A DNA stretch of 64,000 bases from Elgaria multicarinata webbii (lineage: Eukaryota > Chordata > Lepidosauria > Squamata > Anguidae). Location: contig NC_086180.1 of NCBI RefSeq assembly GCF_023053635.1, positions 6,949,206-7,013,205 on the forward strand, written 5' to 3'. Of this stretch, positions 1 through 11,057 are shown piece after piece (positions within the stretch are counted from its first letter, which is position 1; every line of letters begins with the position of its first letter). The notes beneath the pieces are model-generated. The model saw only the letters and a program-made list of their open reading frames with translations, ran no database searches and was not told the DNA's origin. The translations under genes and the position numbers were made by a program.

Positions 1-105
1 GGGATGCTTTAGGGTGGATTCCTGCATTGAGCAGGGAGTTGGACTCGATGGCCTTGTAAGCCCCTTCCAACTCTGCTATTCTATGATTCTATGATTCTAT
101 GATTC
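1..105 (+). repeat. CR1 LINE 3' terminus
   Basis: The window opens inside the last ~100 bp of a CR1 retrotransposon. The sequence around GGACTCGATGGCCTTGTA and the terminal repeat of ATGATTCT units are the same as in the copies ending near 9,905 and 51,278. Only the 3' end is present, which is typical of 5'-truncated CR1. Confidence 0.9.
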
Positions 106-1842
106 CAGTCGATAGGTGGATGGTGGACATGATCCCAATCCTACTCCACATGTACATTTCTAGGCACTTTATTTCACTACAACGCTGTGCAAGTGTTTAG
201 ACCTGAGTATATTTGTTACGTTGTGTGCAGTTTTCCTTCAGCAAAGTGAAATTTTTGGATAACCCTAGGCAAATCAAAATTTCGCTGTAAGATTTCCCCT
301 TCCCTTCACCACTATGTGCCTTATCTTCTGCAAAGGAACATGACGTGTTAAATGACCAAGATTTGACAGGCATACTCTTTTCTCGTTTTTAGTTTTAATG
401 TTTGTCACGTCTGAATTTCCTCTTTCACAACTGTGACGCTGCCTTGGGGCAGCCCATGGAGCCTGGAAGGCTCTTGGTCATATCCGCTGGAATGCTGTGG
501 ATGTCGCCTAGTTCACAGTCTGCTAAGCCACCTCTGGATGCCTCCTCCAAAAGCACAGGCACAATCTCTCTCTGCCAAAGACATCCGTACCATTGAGGCA
601 GGTGCTCCTGCAGTTTTGCCCCTGCAGACAGTTGCTAGGATGCATCTAGGTTTGAGTTGGTTCAGTATCTCTTCACTTATGTTCACTAGTTCTACACTTA
701 CGAAAGATATAGAGCTTCATCCCACGTACCTGTTTCCCTCGTATTATCCCCAACAGCGCTAAGCTTTCGCCATTGTTGTTTTTGCTACCGGGCGACAGCG
801 ATCCTTTGCATACCAGGAAGTGAGTTTAAGGGGGGAAATGTAAAAAAGTCATAAAAAATCAACGGTTGAGCCAATTCAATTCAAATTTGGTATGCTTAAA
901 GCTCTCCCTAATAGCTATCACTGTGCTAATTTTGGTGTCTTTATAGCTTACGCAGATGTAAGCACTTCTTTAAAATCCTGCTCCTGCGCCCCAGCGGCGG
1001 CTTGGAAGATATACTCAAAATGTAGGGGCTAAATACAGCGAATCTTTTGGCTTTATAGCACAATTAAGGCAGGATGCCTGGGAGTACTTCACAATCAAAG
1101 CAGATTATAAGGTGGAAAACGTCTGAGTCCTTCGCAGTGATTGCACAGTATAACGCTACGTGATAAAGCTCATAGTCCCCTCCAAACACAAGCACTCCCA
1201 CTTAAGATAAGTTGACCACGCCCATGTTTGTTTCTTTGACATGTTTTCCTGTTTTTTCCAGAGGGCTGTATGATAGACTCTCTGTGTGATCAAGAGTGAG
1301 AAGACACAAAGGAAGGAGAAAGATGCAAAAAAACACTTTTAGATTATGAACTTGCAGGCAATGATACCGCGCAATCGGATGCATCTTTGCATGTCAAATT
1401 TAAATTTGTGCAAAATAAAACTTGGACAACAACAAAACATCTGTAATGTGTTTCCTTGGCTTTTCAATAAAGTTATTCACAGGTCTGTTGCTTATGGAAC
1501 TGTTCATCCAGTTAACAAAACAGTGGGAAGTTGGAAGGGAGAGACATTCTTTGCCTTTTAGATCAAGAAGCCCTCAAGACTGCTATAAAAACATTTTAAA
1601 ACACACACATTAAAACCATAAACTTCAATAACATTTCCCACAAACTTTTAAAACAGCAGCAAAATTAAGGAGATCCTACTTTAGTTTCTCTCGGCTCTCA
1701 AATGTCTGGTGGAATTAAAAGCCTTAAAATGTTTTACAAAGGTAGCTTATCAAGTTCTGTGGGTGAAGATATTCCATGAGACCAGGGGCAGGCATAGATT
1801 CACATTTTTCTTCCTTCCTGTGAGATTCCTCCAATGGAGGCT
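106..1842. other. No recognisable gene or repeat
   Basis: About 1.7 kb of AT-rich sequence. The short open frames here show no domain, signal peptide with splice support, or family resemblance. It may be unique intergenic DNA or decayed repeat. Confidence 0.5.
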
Positions 1843-1987
1843 CCGATGTCAGTAGGGCGGTGAATCCACTCCAGGTTTCAGTCAGAACTCTGAAGTTGCT
1901 ATCCGAAGTGCAAAGCCCCTTGGACAGCTCCTCTAGAGTTCTGACACAAACCTGGAGTGGATTCCCTGCTCTACTGACATCGGATCC
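1843..1987. repeat. Imperfect inverted repeat (hairpin)
   Basis: A left arm containing CGATGTCAGTAGGGCGG and AATCCACTCCAGGTTT is matched in reverse complement by a right arm ending CTACTGACATCGGA. The loop is about 45 bp. It looks like a small foldback element, but no target-site duplication was identified. Confidence 0.6.
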
Positions 1988-2288
1988 ACCACCCTCAACT
2001 GGCTTCCTCTTGGCTCTAATGGTGCCACCTCCTGAGAGGGTTAGATACTGATGGACTTCTGGGTGAGGGCATGTAGGATACAGAATCATGGGGTGAAGCT
2101 TAGGATCCCGACGGACGAGCCAGGGCTTCTATTAATAAACCCCATTTATAGGGAAACGATGCCTCCCATTTTAAGTTTATACCAAGTAAGAACACTGTCC
2201 CAGTATAATCAACACTGACCGGCAGTGGTTCCCCAAGGCTTCAGACATGGTTCTTTCCCGGGGTTGGCGGGGAGAGACTTCTAAAAAG

Positions 2289-2722
2289 CCACACTTCCCA
2301 TCATGCCCCACTCCCGTTTTCTTGGCAGCCCTTCAAATAAGAGGACTGTCTCTTAGCGGTGGATCAGGTCGAGGGAACTACATTTCCCATCATGCCTCAG
2401 GCTCACATAGCCTCGTGTGGTGCAGAGCAGTAAAGCAGCAGTTTCTGCAGCTGAAACTCTCCTCACCGCCTGAGTTCGATCCCAGCGGAAGCTGGTTTCA
2501 GGCAGCCAGCAGTTGGTAAAATGAGTACCCAGGTAGCTGGGGTAAAGGTAATAATGGCTGGGGAAGGCAACGGCAAACCACCCCGCTATAAGGCCTGGCA
2601 AGAAAACGTCAGCGAAAGCTGGCATCTCTCCAAGAGTCAGTAATAACTCAGTGCTTGCAGGAGAGGTTCCTTTTCCTCTTAGCAGCAACTCAGGTCGAGG
2701 GAACTACATTTCCCATCATGCC
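2289..2722. promoter_or_regulatory. Cluster of ZNF143/Staf-type motifs
   Basis: ACTACATTTCCCATCATGCC occurs at 2,377-2,396 and 2,703-2,722, with a partial version at 2,289-2,310. The motif matches the long ZNF143 (Staf) binding consensus ACTACANTTCCCAGMATGC, normally found in promoters. The two perfect copies sit inside a ~58-bp direct duplication that flanks a SINE. No adjacent first exon could be recognised, so it may be a distal promoter of a gene outside view, or it may be repeat-derived. Confidence 0.5.
2405..2685 (+). repeat. tRNA-derived SINE (Sauria/squamate type)
   Basis: The body has an A-box-like segment near TGGTGCAGAG, a B box GAGTTCGATCCC at 2,472-2,483, and a tail with GGCAACGGCAAACCACCCC and CAGTGCTTGCAGGAG. 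That tail resembles the Bov-B-like end of squamate SINEs. It splits the duplicated ZNF143-motif block. Confidence 0.7.
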
Positions 2723-2859
2723 TCAGGCTCACATCGGGTACCAAGCCTGCCCTTTTCTGTAGCAGCCACTGCTGGCAGAAAATAAAAAAGACATTCGGGC
2801 CGCCCTTGCAGTTTTAAAGCAGCTGTTGCTGAGGAGTGCAAACCAAAGACTGGAGTGCT

Positions 2860-3594
2860 GGGCTGAAAACAATAGAATGAAAATTAATAGGAGAAATGCC
2901 AAGTTCTACATCTAGGAACTAGAAACCAAATGCACAGTTACAAGATGGGGGATACTTGGCTCAGCAATAGTACAAGTGAGAAGGATCTTGGAATTGTTGT
3001 AGATCACAAGCTGAATAGAAAGGCAAATGCTATTTGGGGCTGCATTAATAGAAGTATAGCTTCCAAATCGCGTGAGGTATGGGTTCCTCTCTATTCAGCC
3101 CTAGTTAGGCCTCATCTAGAGCACTGCGTCCAGTTCTGGGCTCCACACTTCAAGAAGGATGCAGACAAGCTGGAGCGTGTTCGGAGGAGGGCAACCAGGA
3201 TGATCAGGGGTCTGGAAACAAAGCCCTATGAAGAGAGACTGAATGAACTGGGCATGTTTAGCCTGGAGAAGAGAAGATTGAGGGGAGACATGAGAGCACT
3301 CTTCAAAGACTTGAAAGGTTGTCACACAGAGGAGGGCCAGGATCTCTTCTCGATCTTCCCAGAGTGCAGGACACGGAATAACGGGCTCAAGTTAAAGGAA
3401 GCCGGAATCCAGCTGGACATCAGGAAAAACTTCCTGACTGTTAGAGCAGTACGACCATGGAATCAGTTACCTAGGGAGGTGGTGGGCTCTCCCACCCTAG
3501 AGGCCTTCAAGAGGCAGCTGGACAACCCTCTGTCAGGGATGCTTTAGGGTGGATTCCTGCATTGAGCAGGGGGTTGGACTCAATGGTGTTATAG
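2860..3594 (+). mobile_element. CR1 LINE, ORF2 C-terminus and 3' end
   Basis: Reads as the CR1 ORF2 C-terminal region (TSEKDLGIVVDHKLN, LVRPHLEHCVQFWAP, LPREVVGSPTLEAFKRQLD), open over about 205 codons up to a stop at 3,545-3,547. The 3' terminus is interrupted by a MITE and resumes at 3,861-3,896. The copy is 5'-truncated. Confidence 0.9.
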
Positions 3595-3860
3595 TATGGT
3601 CACCATATGAAAAGGAGGACAGGGCTCCTATATTTTTAACAGTAGTATTGAAAAGGAAATTTCAACAGTTGTCATTTGTATGTTTGGGGAACCTGGTGAA
3701 ATTCCCTCTTCATCACAACCGTTAAAGGTGCAGGTGCCCTGCCCTCTAGGAATTTCACCAGTTTCTCCATATATACAAATGACACCTGCTGAAACTCCCT
3801 TTTCTATGTAACTCTTAAAGATACAGAAGCCCTGTCCTCCTTTTTATATGGTCACCCTAC
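3595..3860. mobile_element. Foldback MITE (hAT-like) inside CR1
   Basis: Termini are inverted copies of GGTGACCATATGAAAAGGAG-type sequence followed by GGACAGGGCTCCT. The element interrupts the CR1 3' end and the flanks share TTATAG, consistent with a 6-8 bp target duplication. A related copy lies at 46,833-47,248. No coding capacity. Confidence 0.7.
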
Positions 3861-3895
3861 CTTATAGGCCCCTTCCAACTCTTCTATTCTATGAT

Positions 3896-4436
3896 TCTAC
3901 ATTTCCCGTCGTTCCCAGCCCCACTTTTGGAAGGAGGGAGCAAAAAAGACTACATTTCCCGTCATTCCCAGCCCTACTTCCGGTGCCTTGGTCGCCTACC
4001 CACAAAAGCTGCTTTAGCGAGAGCGCCAGTAGGAGGAGAAGACTACATTTCCCGTCATTCCCAGCTCCACTTCTGGAAGGAGGGAGCAAAAAGACTACAC
4101 ATCCCGTCATTCCTAGCCCTACTTCCGGTGCCTTGGTCGCCTACCCTCAAAAGCTGCTCTAGCGAGAGCGCCAGTAGGAGGAGAAGACTACGTTTCCCGT
4201 CATTCCCAGCTCCACTTCTGGAAGGAGGGAGCAAAAAGACTACATTTCCCGTCATTCCCAGCCCCACTTCCGGTCCATAGGCCGCTTTTTCCTCTCTAGC
4301 CTTCGCTGAGGTCGAGATACGCTCAGGAAGGAAGGGGGGGAAAAAAAAAGAAAGACTACATTTCCCGTCGTGCCCCGGTCCCACTTCCCGCGGCCTTGCT
4401 TTCCCTCAGCCCCGCGCTTTCCCTTCAGCCGCCAGG
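3896..4436 (+). promoter_or_regulatory. MRPS26: MRPS26 promoter: tandem ZNF143/ETS modules and CpG-rich core
   Basis: Seven GACTACATTTCCCGTC-like sites start near 3,895, 3,948, 4,041, 4,093, 4,186, 4,238 and 4,354. They alternate as two half-units in a 145-bp tandem repeat. Alternate units carry ACTTCCGG, an ETS/GABP-type site. The DNA becomes CpG-rich from ~4,370 into exon 1. ZNF143 plus GABP control is common for nuclear genes of mitochondrial proteins. Binding is inferred from motif only. Confidence 0.75.
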
Positions 4437-7400
4437 ATGCTACGGGGGCTGGTCAGCCGGGCCGCCCTCTTCTCGGGCCGGGGTCGCCCGAGCCCCCTCC
4501 TGGCCGCCCCCGCGCGGGGCCGCAAATCCCGCACGGACCCTCCCGCCAAATCCAAGGCCGGCCGGATCAAAGTGCCGCCGCCCGTCGACCCGGCCGAGCT
4601 GCTGGTGGTCACCGGGCGCTACGAGCAGTACCGGCGGGTCATGCGCGCCCTCAGGTGAGCCTTGGATGAGGCCTGGGGTGTGGGGGTGTGTGGGGGTGCC
4701 TGCGTGTGGTCTCCCCGGCTGAGGTGGATCCTTGGGCCAGGTTCCCCCCCCGCGCACCCCCCGCCGCTGATCGTGCCTTTCGCAGGCGGAAACTCAACCG
4801 GTGCGGCGCAGCAGGCGGTTGGGAGACTGTGCGGAGAGTCCTGGGTTCCCAAACCCACCTGGGGTGGCCACGAGTGAGCCGCCAAGAAGGGAGAACTGAA
4901 CCACCACTGAAAAGAGGGGCACCTCTTTGCACAAGAATGGCATGTTTATGGGATAATTTGTATGTATGGAGCTTCTACCTGTCATTCAGCAATTAAAGGT
5001 AAAGAGTTGAGCAGAGGAAATATACTGACATGCATTGAGATGGGCCAGGAATATGACTTATTTTTATCACATGTATCCCACATGTCCACTTGTATGTATG
5101 TATTTCCCTCATTTATCAACACAACAACCCTGTAAAGTATGTTAGACTGCGAAAGAGCTGTCTGACCTAAGATCACCGTTGAATTTGATGGATGAGCAGA
5201 GATTTGAGCCCAGCTTTTCCAGTCCAGCACTCTCTCCACTACATCACTCTAGGTCAGTGGTTCCCAAACTTTTTCAGGTCACCGCCCCCTTGGTTCCACA
5301 AACTCATGCCCAGTGCCCCCTACCCTACCCTATAAAAATCATTATTCAGAATAGCGGTTTTCAGCAACCCACTAAGGAAGATAATAACAATAAAATTCAA
5401 AACAGTAACAATTAATGGAATATTGATTCCAAAGCACCCGCTGCAGGCTTGCCGAGGGAGGGAAAAGAGAGTGAACGCCTCCGTTTTGCAGCCGGCGTGG
5501 CAGGGCACACCAAGTAGGGTATGTCTCTTCATTAGTGTTTTGGTGCTTTTGAAATATTTAAATTCACCGTTAAAAGGACTCTTCGTAAATAGTATTAATA
5601 CATGTGTGAATTCTTCCCCTATATGGCTTAGGACCAAACTACCTTCTCCCATAAAAGTATCCCTGCGGTCTTAAAAGGGTTAATGAGCGAAATATATAAA
5701 ATATTGTTAGAAAAGGAGTTAAGGGATAGCTCAGGGAAAATGGTATGGGAGACAGATTTGAAGGTACAAATAGGGCGACAGAGCTGGGAGGGACTGTGGA
5801 AACAAAGAGTGTTGAGAAGTATGTCAGTAAGAATAAAAGAGAATTATTTTAAAATTTTGTGGAGGTGGTACCTAACCCTGATAAGATTGAATAAGATAAA
5901 TGAGCAGCATTCAGCAAATTGTTGGAGAGGTTGTGGGGAGAAAGGAACGTATTTACACACGTGGTGGGAATGCAAGTATGTGCAAAGATTATGGAAGATG
6001 GTGTTTTTTGAAATTGAAGAAATAGTGGGAATGAAAATAGAACAAACACCAAAGATTGCATTACTGTCACTATTTGAAGATTTAAAGTGTGGAAAAGAAA
6101 CTAAAGAGCTGATATCGAGTTTGCTGACTGCAGCACGATTGATGGTAGCTAGGAACTGGAAGATTCAAGGGGAATATTCTATTGGAGAATGGTATAAAGA
6201 AGTATGGGATATAGCTATTAATGATAAACTGACTTGTAATATTAAGTGGAGAAAAGGTATAACCAAAATAAATGAGTTTGAAGGAATCTGGAAACAGTTC
6301 CTAATATTTGTGTTTACCAGGGGAAGTGTGAAACCGCCAGCAGAAGAAATGATAAGATTTTGGAATCAGGAATAGATCCCGAGGTGGGGGGTGCACTTTT
6401 ATGTTAAAAATGATTATGTATGGTATGATATTTTATAGTTAATATCTATTCAACATATATGTATTCAACATTTATTCAACATGTATGTAGTGGTTGTTTT
6501 GATGTTTTCTTTTATTGTAATGTTTTATTGTGTGTTTAATTAATGTGGAAAAGCAATAAAATTTTTTTTAAAAAAAGTATCCCTGGGTTTTAAGACCTTC
6601 TGGAGAAGCGCTTCTCGGAAAAGACCACCTCGAGCGCCCCCCTGCTGCTTCCTTGCCTCTTAACGCCCCCCTATGCAATCCCACCGCCCCCAAGGGGGCA
6701 ATACCGCCCACTTTGGGAACCACTGCTCTAGGTGGTGGTGATGGTGGTAGGGCTATTTGGGTATGGAAGATAGGGGGAACCTAGAGCAGGGCTAGAGAGA
6801 AAGTAGATTTCCAAATGGTTTGGACTTCAACTCTCAGCGTTCTTGACCATTGGCCGTGCTGGCAGGGGCTTCTTGGAGTTGAAGTCCAAAACATCTGGAG
6901 ACTTATCTTCTGCTCACCCCTGATCCAGAGTGTTAGAATGTTGCAGGCACACTGGGAGAAGGAAGAGAATGAGGTGTCTCCCGTCAGTTGTAGAATAGAT
7001 TATGCGTGTCCCATTTTCTGTGTTCAATATGCAGCCAATAAATAATTTGGCAAGTCCCTATTGCAGTTGTGTAGCTACCACGATTTGCTAGGAGGGTTGC
7101 TAGTATTCTGGACAGCACCTGTGAATTTTGAATTGCTGGTGTCCTGCTTGTGGGTCCCTGGTCAACGGCTGCTTGGCCACTATGCGAACAGTGTGCTGGT
7201 CTAGGTGGACCCTTGGTCTGATCCAGCAGGGCTCTTCTTATGTTCTTACAGGCACATGGTGATCTGCGCCCCCCCCCCCCCGTGTCTCTGCAGAGACGAT
7301 ATTGCTAGCAAAGGGTGAAGCTGATCCTTTAACGTTCCCTTCTACCTCCTGCTAGAGCGGAGTTCAAAGAAGAGGTCCTGTGGCGACACTATAACGAGAA

Positions 7401-8917
7401 GTTCGGGGAGGTGTGGAAGCAGAGAAAGGAAGCTAGTGCTGCTGAGCATCGAGAGTTGATGGCATGGAACGATGAAGAGAACAAGCGTCTGCAAGAACGG
7501 AGGTGAAAACAACGAGCGTCTGTCGGTTTCGCTCTGCAGCATGAGGGTCTGGAAGCCAGTTGCTGACCCTCGGGACCCATCAGAGGTTGCACCCAGCCTG
7601 CCACTGGAATTGCTCCCCTCTCCCATGGGCCTTGTCTTAAAGTGAAAATGCCGCTTTTTTGCCACTGCAATTGGATAGCAATTTGGCATTGGGGGCTACC
7701 AGCAGGCCGGGTGTTGCCCACCCCTGGCCTAGAGACTGTAAGCTAGTATTCCCCCACCCCTTCTTCCCGTTGGTGTCCCCCCACCCCTCATCACACCCCA
7801 CCCCCAAAATAGCCAAATTGCATCATGCTGTTTTTGTCATGTTGAACATAGTGAGTGCTCTGTTCCTTTTCTCTTCCTGCGCCAGGGTGGAGCGCCTCAA
7901 AAAAGAAGAAATAGAAAACCAAGAACGCCGGTTGCGAGGAGCTCAAACTCGGGCTGCCCTTATGGAGGAATTCTTCAAAGAGAAGGAGAGAGAGGTGCTC
8001 CAGTTGCAGGTAAGGAAGCCTGTGTGCCTCAGACAATTACCTTGACTTTGTCACCTCCTTCAGGGAGAACAGTTTGCTGTTCGTACTGGTTAGGTGTTGA
8101 ATTGGATGACTTAGGTCATCCTCAGGGGTCCTTCTCCATGAGCCCCTGCCAAAGGAAGTGAAGCAGGTGGCTACCAGGAGGAGGGCCTTCTCTGCTGTGG
8201 CACCCCGGCTGTGGAATGAGCTCCCTAAGGAGGTTCGCTTGGCACCTGCATTACATGCCTTTAGACGCCAGGTGAAGACCTTTTTGTTCTCCCAGCATTT
8301 TAACAGTCTATAAATAAATTTTAACTCGGTGTTTTAAATTTGTAATTTTGCATTGCTGCTGTTTTTATCTGGTTGAGCTTTTGTATTGTATTTTATATTA
8401 TGGTTTTATACTGTTGTTTTACACTTTGAATGTTTTTAATTTTTGTGAACTGCCCAGAGAGCTCCGGCTATTGGGCGGTATAGAAATGTAATCAATCAAT
8501 CAATAAATTAGGTTTTAAAGGAGGACTGCAAATAAAAGAAAGGATTCAGAGGAGAGCAGCCAGGGCTAGATTTACCTGGCCCATTTAGCTACTGTTTTGG
8601 AAGGTCACTGGACGGTGGTCGTTGAAACTAGTAGGAACGGGGGAGAACAGGTAGTGGATTCCATTAAGGTTACCAAATCTGTTCCCAATAATTTGAGTTC
8701 TAGCGCACCAGAACTGAGAGTGCTGGAGTGCCATTTTTAACACTTGCCTTTGTATGATTCTTTGTTTCCTCTTTTATTGATACAGGAGGAAGCCAAGAGC
8801 TTCATTACACCTGAAAACCTGGATCAGCGGATCGAGGACTGTCTAAACAATCCACGCAGCTACAATTTTGCGATTGATAAGCAAGGAAGGATAGCCAAAC
8901 GGAGTGTCTTGTCTTAG
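4437..8917 (+). CDS. MRPS26: Mitochondrial ribosomal protein S26 (mS26), four exons
   Basis: Component of the small subunit of the mitochondrial ribosome. Coding exons are 4,437-4,654, 7,356-7,502, 7,886-8,009 and 8,786-8,917. All introns are GT-AG, and the joined frame is 206 codons, against 205 in human. Exon 1 gives an Arg-rich mitochondrial targeting region, then RGRKSRTDPPAKSK and PPVDPAELLVV, the conserved N-terminal block of the family. Exon 2 carries AAEHRELMAWNDEENKRL, exon 3 a charged coiled-coil-like helix ending KEREVLQLQ, exon 4 SFITPENLDQRIE and the stop. The ATG is in a good context (GCCAGGATGC) and directly follows the CpG-rich promoter. Intron 1 holds a hAT element with an L1 inside, and intron 3 an L2 end; none disturbs the frame. 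In human the gene lies between GNRH2 and OXT. Confidence 0.97.
5105..5246 (-). repeat. CORE/MIR-like SINE remnant
   Basis: On the minus strand the sequence follows the layout seen at 52,545-52,785: TGTAGTGGAGAGAGTGCTGGA, a B-box-like GGGCTCAAATCTCTGCTCATCC-type stretch, then a core with ACAGGGTTGTTGTG. It is the target into which the hAT element at 5,255 inserted. Confidence 0.55.
5255..6725. mobile_element. Non-autonomous hAT transposon in MRPS26 intron 1
   Basis: The ends are CAGTGGTTCCCAAAC and its reverse complement GTTTGGGAACCACTG-like, typical hAT/Charlie termini. They are flanked by a perfect 8-bp target duplication CTCTAGGT at 5,247-5,254 and 6,726-6,733. No transposase frame is present. 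An L1 3' end is nested inside. Confidence 0.85.
5666..6572 (+). mobile_element. L1 LINE 3' fragment nested in hAT
   Basis: An open frame (5,683-6,375) reads as the L1 ORF2 C-terminus, with CWRGCGEKGTYLHTWWECKYV and ARNWKIQGEYSIGEWYKEVW. It is followed by an AT-rich 3' UTR and AATAAA plus poly-A near 6,555. A 13-bp duplication AAAAGTATCCCTG flanks it (5,653-5,665 and 6,573-6,585), so it is a standard 5'-truncated retroinsertion. Confidence 0.88.
6815..6905. repeat. Short palindromic repeat (GGACTACAACTCCCA family)
   Basis: TTTGGACTTCAACTC is matched by GAGTTGAAGTCCAAA about 70 bp later. Relatives occur at 31,485-31,570, 36,165-36,250 and 57,555-57,655. This looks like a common sauropsid MITE. 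Confidence 0.55.
7100..7252 (+). repeat. CR1-type 3' end (CAGGGCTCTTCTTATGTTC family)
   Basis: Ends GATCCAGCAGGGCTCTTCTT-ATGTTCTTA, the same family as the minus copies at 28,305-28,740 and 45,420-45,830. Lies in MRPS26 intron 1. Confidence 0.75.
8100..8512 (+). mobile_element. L2-clade LINE 3' fragment
   Basis: Encodes the L2 ORF C-terminus (REPLPKEVKQVATRRRAFSA type reading, FRRQVKTFLFSQHF), then the 3' UTR ending ACTGCCCAGAGAGCTCCGGC, TATTGGGCGGTATAG and an AATCAATC/AAATA tail. Lies in MRPS26 intron 3. Confidence 0.8.
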
Positions 8918-9148
8918 GGACCCTTACTGAAGGATCTTCATTTCTGGGATACTCTCTACCAGAAGGATAACTGTCCTTTCCATCCACCCACCAGACTCAC
9001 TTTGAGCGAACAAAGGAATTGAGTTTGCTCCATAGTGTCAATTGGTCTGCCTTCGGATATTCACTTTGAATGGCATATACTTGGGTCTTTGTGCTTCCAG
9101 AAGTTTGCAGCTTCTTCTTCTTGAAGGAATATTCCTCCATTTTGAAGG

Positions 9149-9154
9149 AATAAA
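9149..9154 (+). terminator. MRPS26: MRPS26 polyadenylation signal AATAAA
   Basis: First AATAAA after the MRPS26 stop, about 230 bp downstream. The 3' UTR would be 8,918 to about 9,175. No other host feature competes for it. Confidence 0.6.
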
Positions 9155-9504
9155 AGAATGGGTTTTGCTGAGAAGTTTGGCTCACTCTGTTTTGAGCATT
9201 TAATGCTCTGTTGTTCCTCTTGTCCTGTAGCATGGAGAAGCTCTTGCAATGGGGCCAAAGGCAAAGGGTTAAAATTCCAAAACTGTCAGTAATTTTTTTT
9301 TTAATATTAAAGCTCTTATTGCCAGTCAGTAAAGCCCCAGGAGAGGCATTTTAACCTTTTTTAGAATGGGGGAAAAAAGCAGTTGCAAAGGCTAGGAAAT
9401 CACCAAATGATTGTCAAGGCACAGTGGGTGTGGCTACCTGGGAAGCCCCAGAGGGCTGGATTTGGCCTTTGGGCCTGAGGTTCCCCACCCCTGGTTTACA
9501 GAAC

Positions 9505-9905
9505 AGATGGGCAACTGAAAGAACTGGGCATGTTTAGCCCAGAGAAGAAAAGATTGAGGGGAGACATGATAGCACTCTTCAAATACTTAAAAGGTTGTCA
9601 CACAGAGGAGGGCCAGGATCTCTTCTCGATCCTCCCAGAGTGCAAGACACGGAATAACGGGCTCAAGTTACAGGAAGCCAGATTCCGGCTGGACATCAGG
9701 AAAAACTTCCTGACTGTTAGAGCAGTATGACAATGGAACCAGTGACCTAGGGAGGTTGTGGGCTCTCCCATACTAGAGGCCTTCAAGAGGCAGCTGGACA
9801 ACCCTCTGTCAGGGATGCTTTAGGGTGGATTCCTGCATTGAGCAGGGGGTTGGACTCGATGGCCTTGTAGGCCCCTTCCAACTCTGCTATTCTATGATTC
9901 TACTG
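9505..9905 (+). repeat. CR1 LINE 3' fragment
   Basis: Continuous CR1 ORF2 tail (RLRGDMIALFKYLKGCHTEE, LDIRKNFLTVRAV) and 3' terminus with ATTCTATGATTCT. 5'-truncated. Confidence 0.9.
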
Positions 9906-10690
9906 TCCTATAGCCACTCTATAACCCATGTTATCTGGGCAGCTCACAGAACAAACGCAGGATTAAAATTCAACATTAAAAACATTACATCTAAAATACA
10001 GTTAAATCACAGATGTTAAACTGAGAAGCTCAGACGATGAGAAATAACATTGCTGCCAGAATCTTTTCCCAAAGGCTTCCCCACGGAGAGGAACAGGTAG
10101 AGGGGTGTAGCGTCCTTAGGGACAGGCGCTGTCCTGCTCTGCCCTACGGCCTCTGAGTTGTCTGCTTCCACACTATTTCCTCTTCTCTTCTTGCTGTGGC
10201 AGCTTGCTTCAGGGGTCTTGGTAAGGCTCCCCTTTCATAGCAACAGCACCGGTGGTGAGCTGTGCAAAGGGGAGCTCAGAGGAAGGACAGGCAGAGTTGG
10301 TAAAGACACTGGGTGTCCTTGTGTGGGCTGGTGTGCACAAGAGAGAAAGGCAGGGGATGGATGGATTGACAGATGGGGATGTGCATTGTGTTGTGCGTGA
10401 GTGATCGAGGGAGAGAGAAAATGAATGCATGAAAGGTGTCTTCTTTTGTGTATGGATAACAAGACACAGAGAGAGATACTTTAGCTTGCCCATTTTTGAC
10501 TTCTGCTCGAAATGCTTTCATTTCCTATGAAAAGTGCCGCTCCTTCTTTTGGCAATTTGGGTATACTGAGAGCGGTAGGAAAGCTATAACATTTAGGGAT
10601 ATATCAGCTGAGAATAATGGTAAGCGGAGTCATGATCTAGGTTTGTAAAATCCTACATAGTGGGTAGAAAAGAGGGAACAAGGTTCCCCC
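9906..10690. other. Intergenic stretch, nothing recognised
   Basis: One frame near 10,158 looks like a hydrophobic leader but has no ATG and no supporting splice context. No repeat family was identified over most of the stretch. Confidence 0.45.
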
Positions 10691-10699
10691 CGCCCCCTT

Positions 10700-10905
10700 C
10701 CATGCAGTGAAGCTGAGTGATGGCAGATGCCAAGCAAACAAAAGAAATTACTACTTCACTTACTGCATTGTTAACTTACAGAATCTGCTGCCCCAAGGTG
10801 CGCGGACAATGACCCACTTGGATGGTTTAAAAAGGGAATTAGACAAATTAATGGAAGATGCAGCTGTCAGGGTTACAGTCATTACGGCTATATACTATCT
10901 CCAGA
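10700..10905 (+). repeat. CR1-like LINE C-terminal fragment
   Basis: Reads NLLPQGARTMTHLDGLKREL, the CR1-clade C-terminal motif, followed by a 3' end cut by the MITE at 10,911. Confidence 0.65.
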
Positions 10906-10910
10906 TTCGG

Positions 10911-11057
10911 GCCGTAGCGAGACCTAAGGTTTATCCCAGGATTGTCCTGGGGTCAAACCTGTTCATCTAAGTGCCACACAGGGCATCCAGCGCTCAGGCA
11001 GGGACGAACCTGGGATGATCCTGGGATAAACCTTAGGTCTAGCTACGGCCCTGAATT
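10911..11057. mobile_element. ~145-bp palindromic MITE, copy 1
   Basis: The ends GGGCCGTAGCGAGACCTAAG and its inverse flank TTTATCCCAGGAT inner inverted repeats. A nearly identical copy lies in reverse at 33,283-33,424. The short target site (TGA-like) suggests PIF/Harbinger, but this is not proven. Confidence 0.75.

Noticed and set aside
2353-2688. Minus-strand frame through the SINE
   Set aside because: It follows the SINE and the duplicated motif block and has no coding features.
4370-5000. Several overlapping frames around MRPS26 exon 1
   Set aside because: GC-rich sequence lacks stop codons by composition. Only the 4,437 frame matches MRPS26 and its splice donor.
10158-10400. Hydrophobic leader-like frame (SASTLFPLLFLLWQLASG)
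   Set aside because: No ATG at its start, no splice support and no continuing domain.
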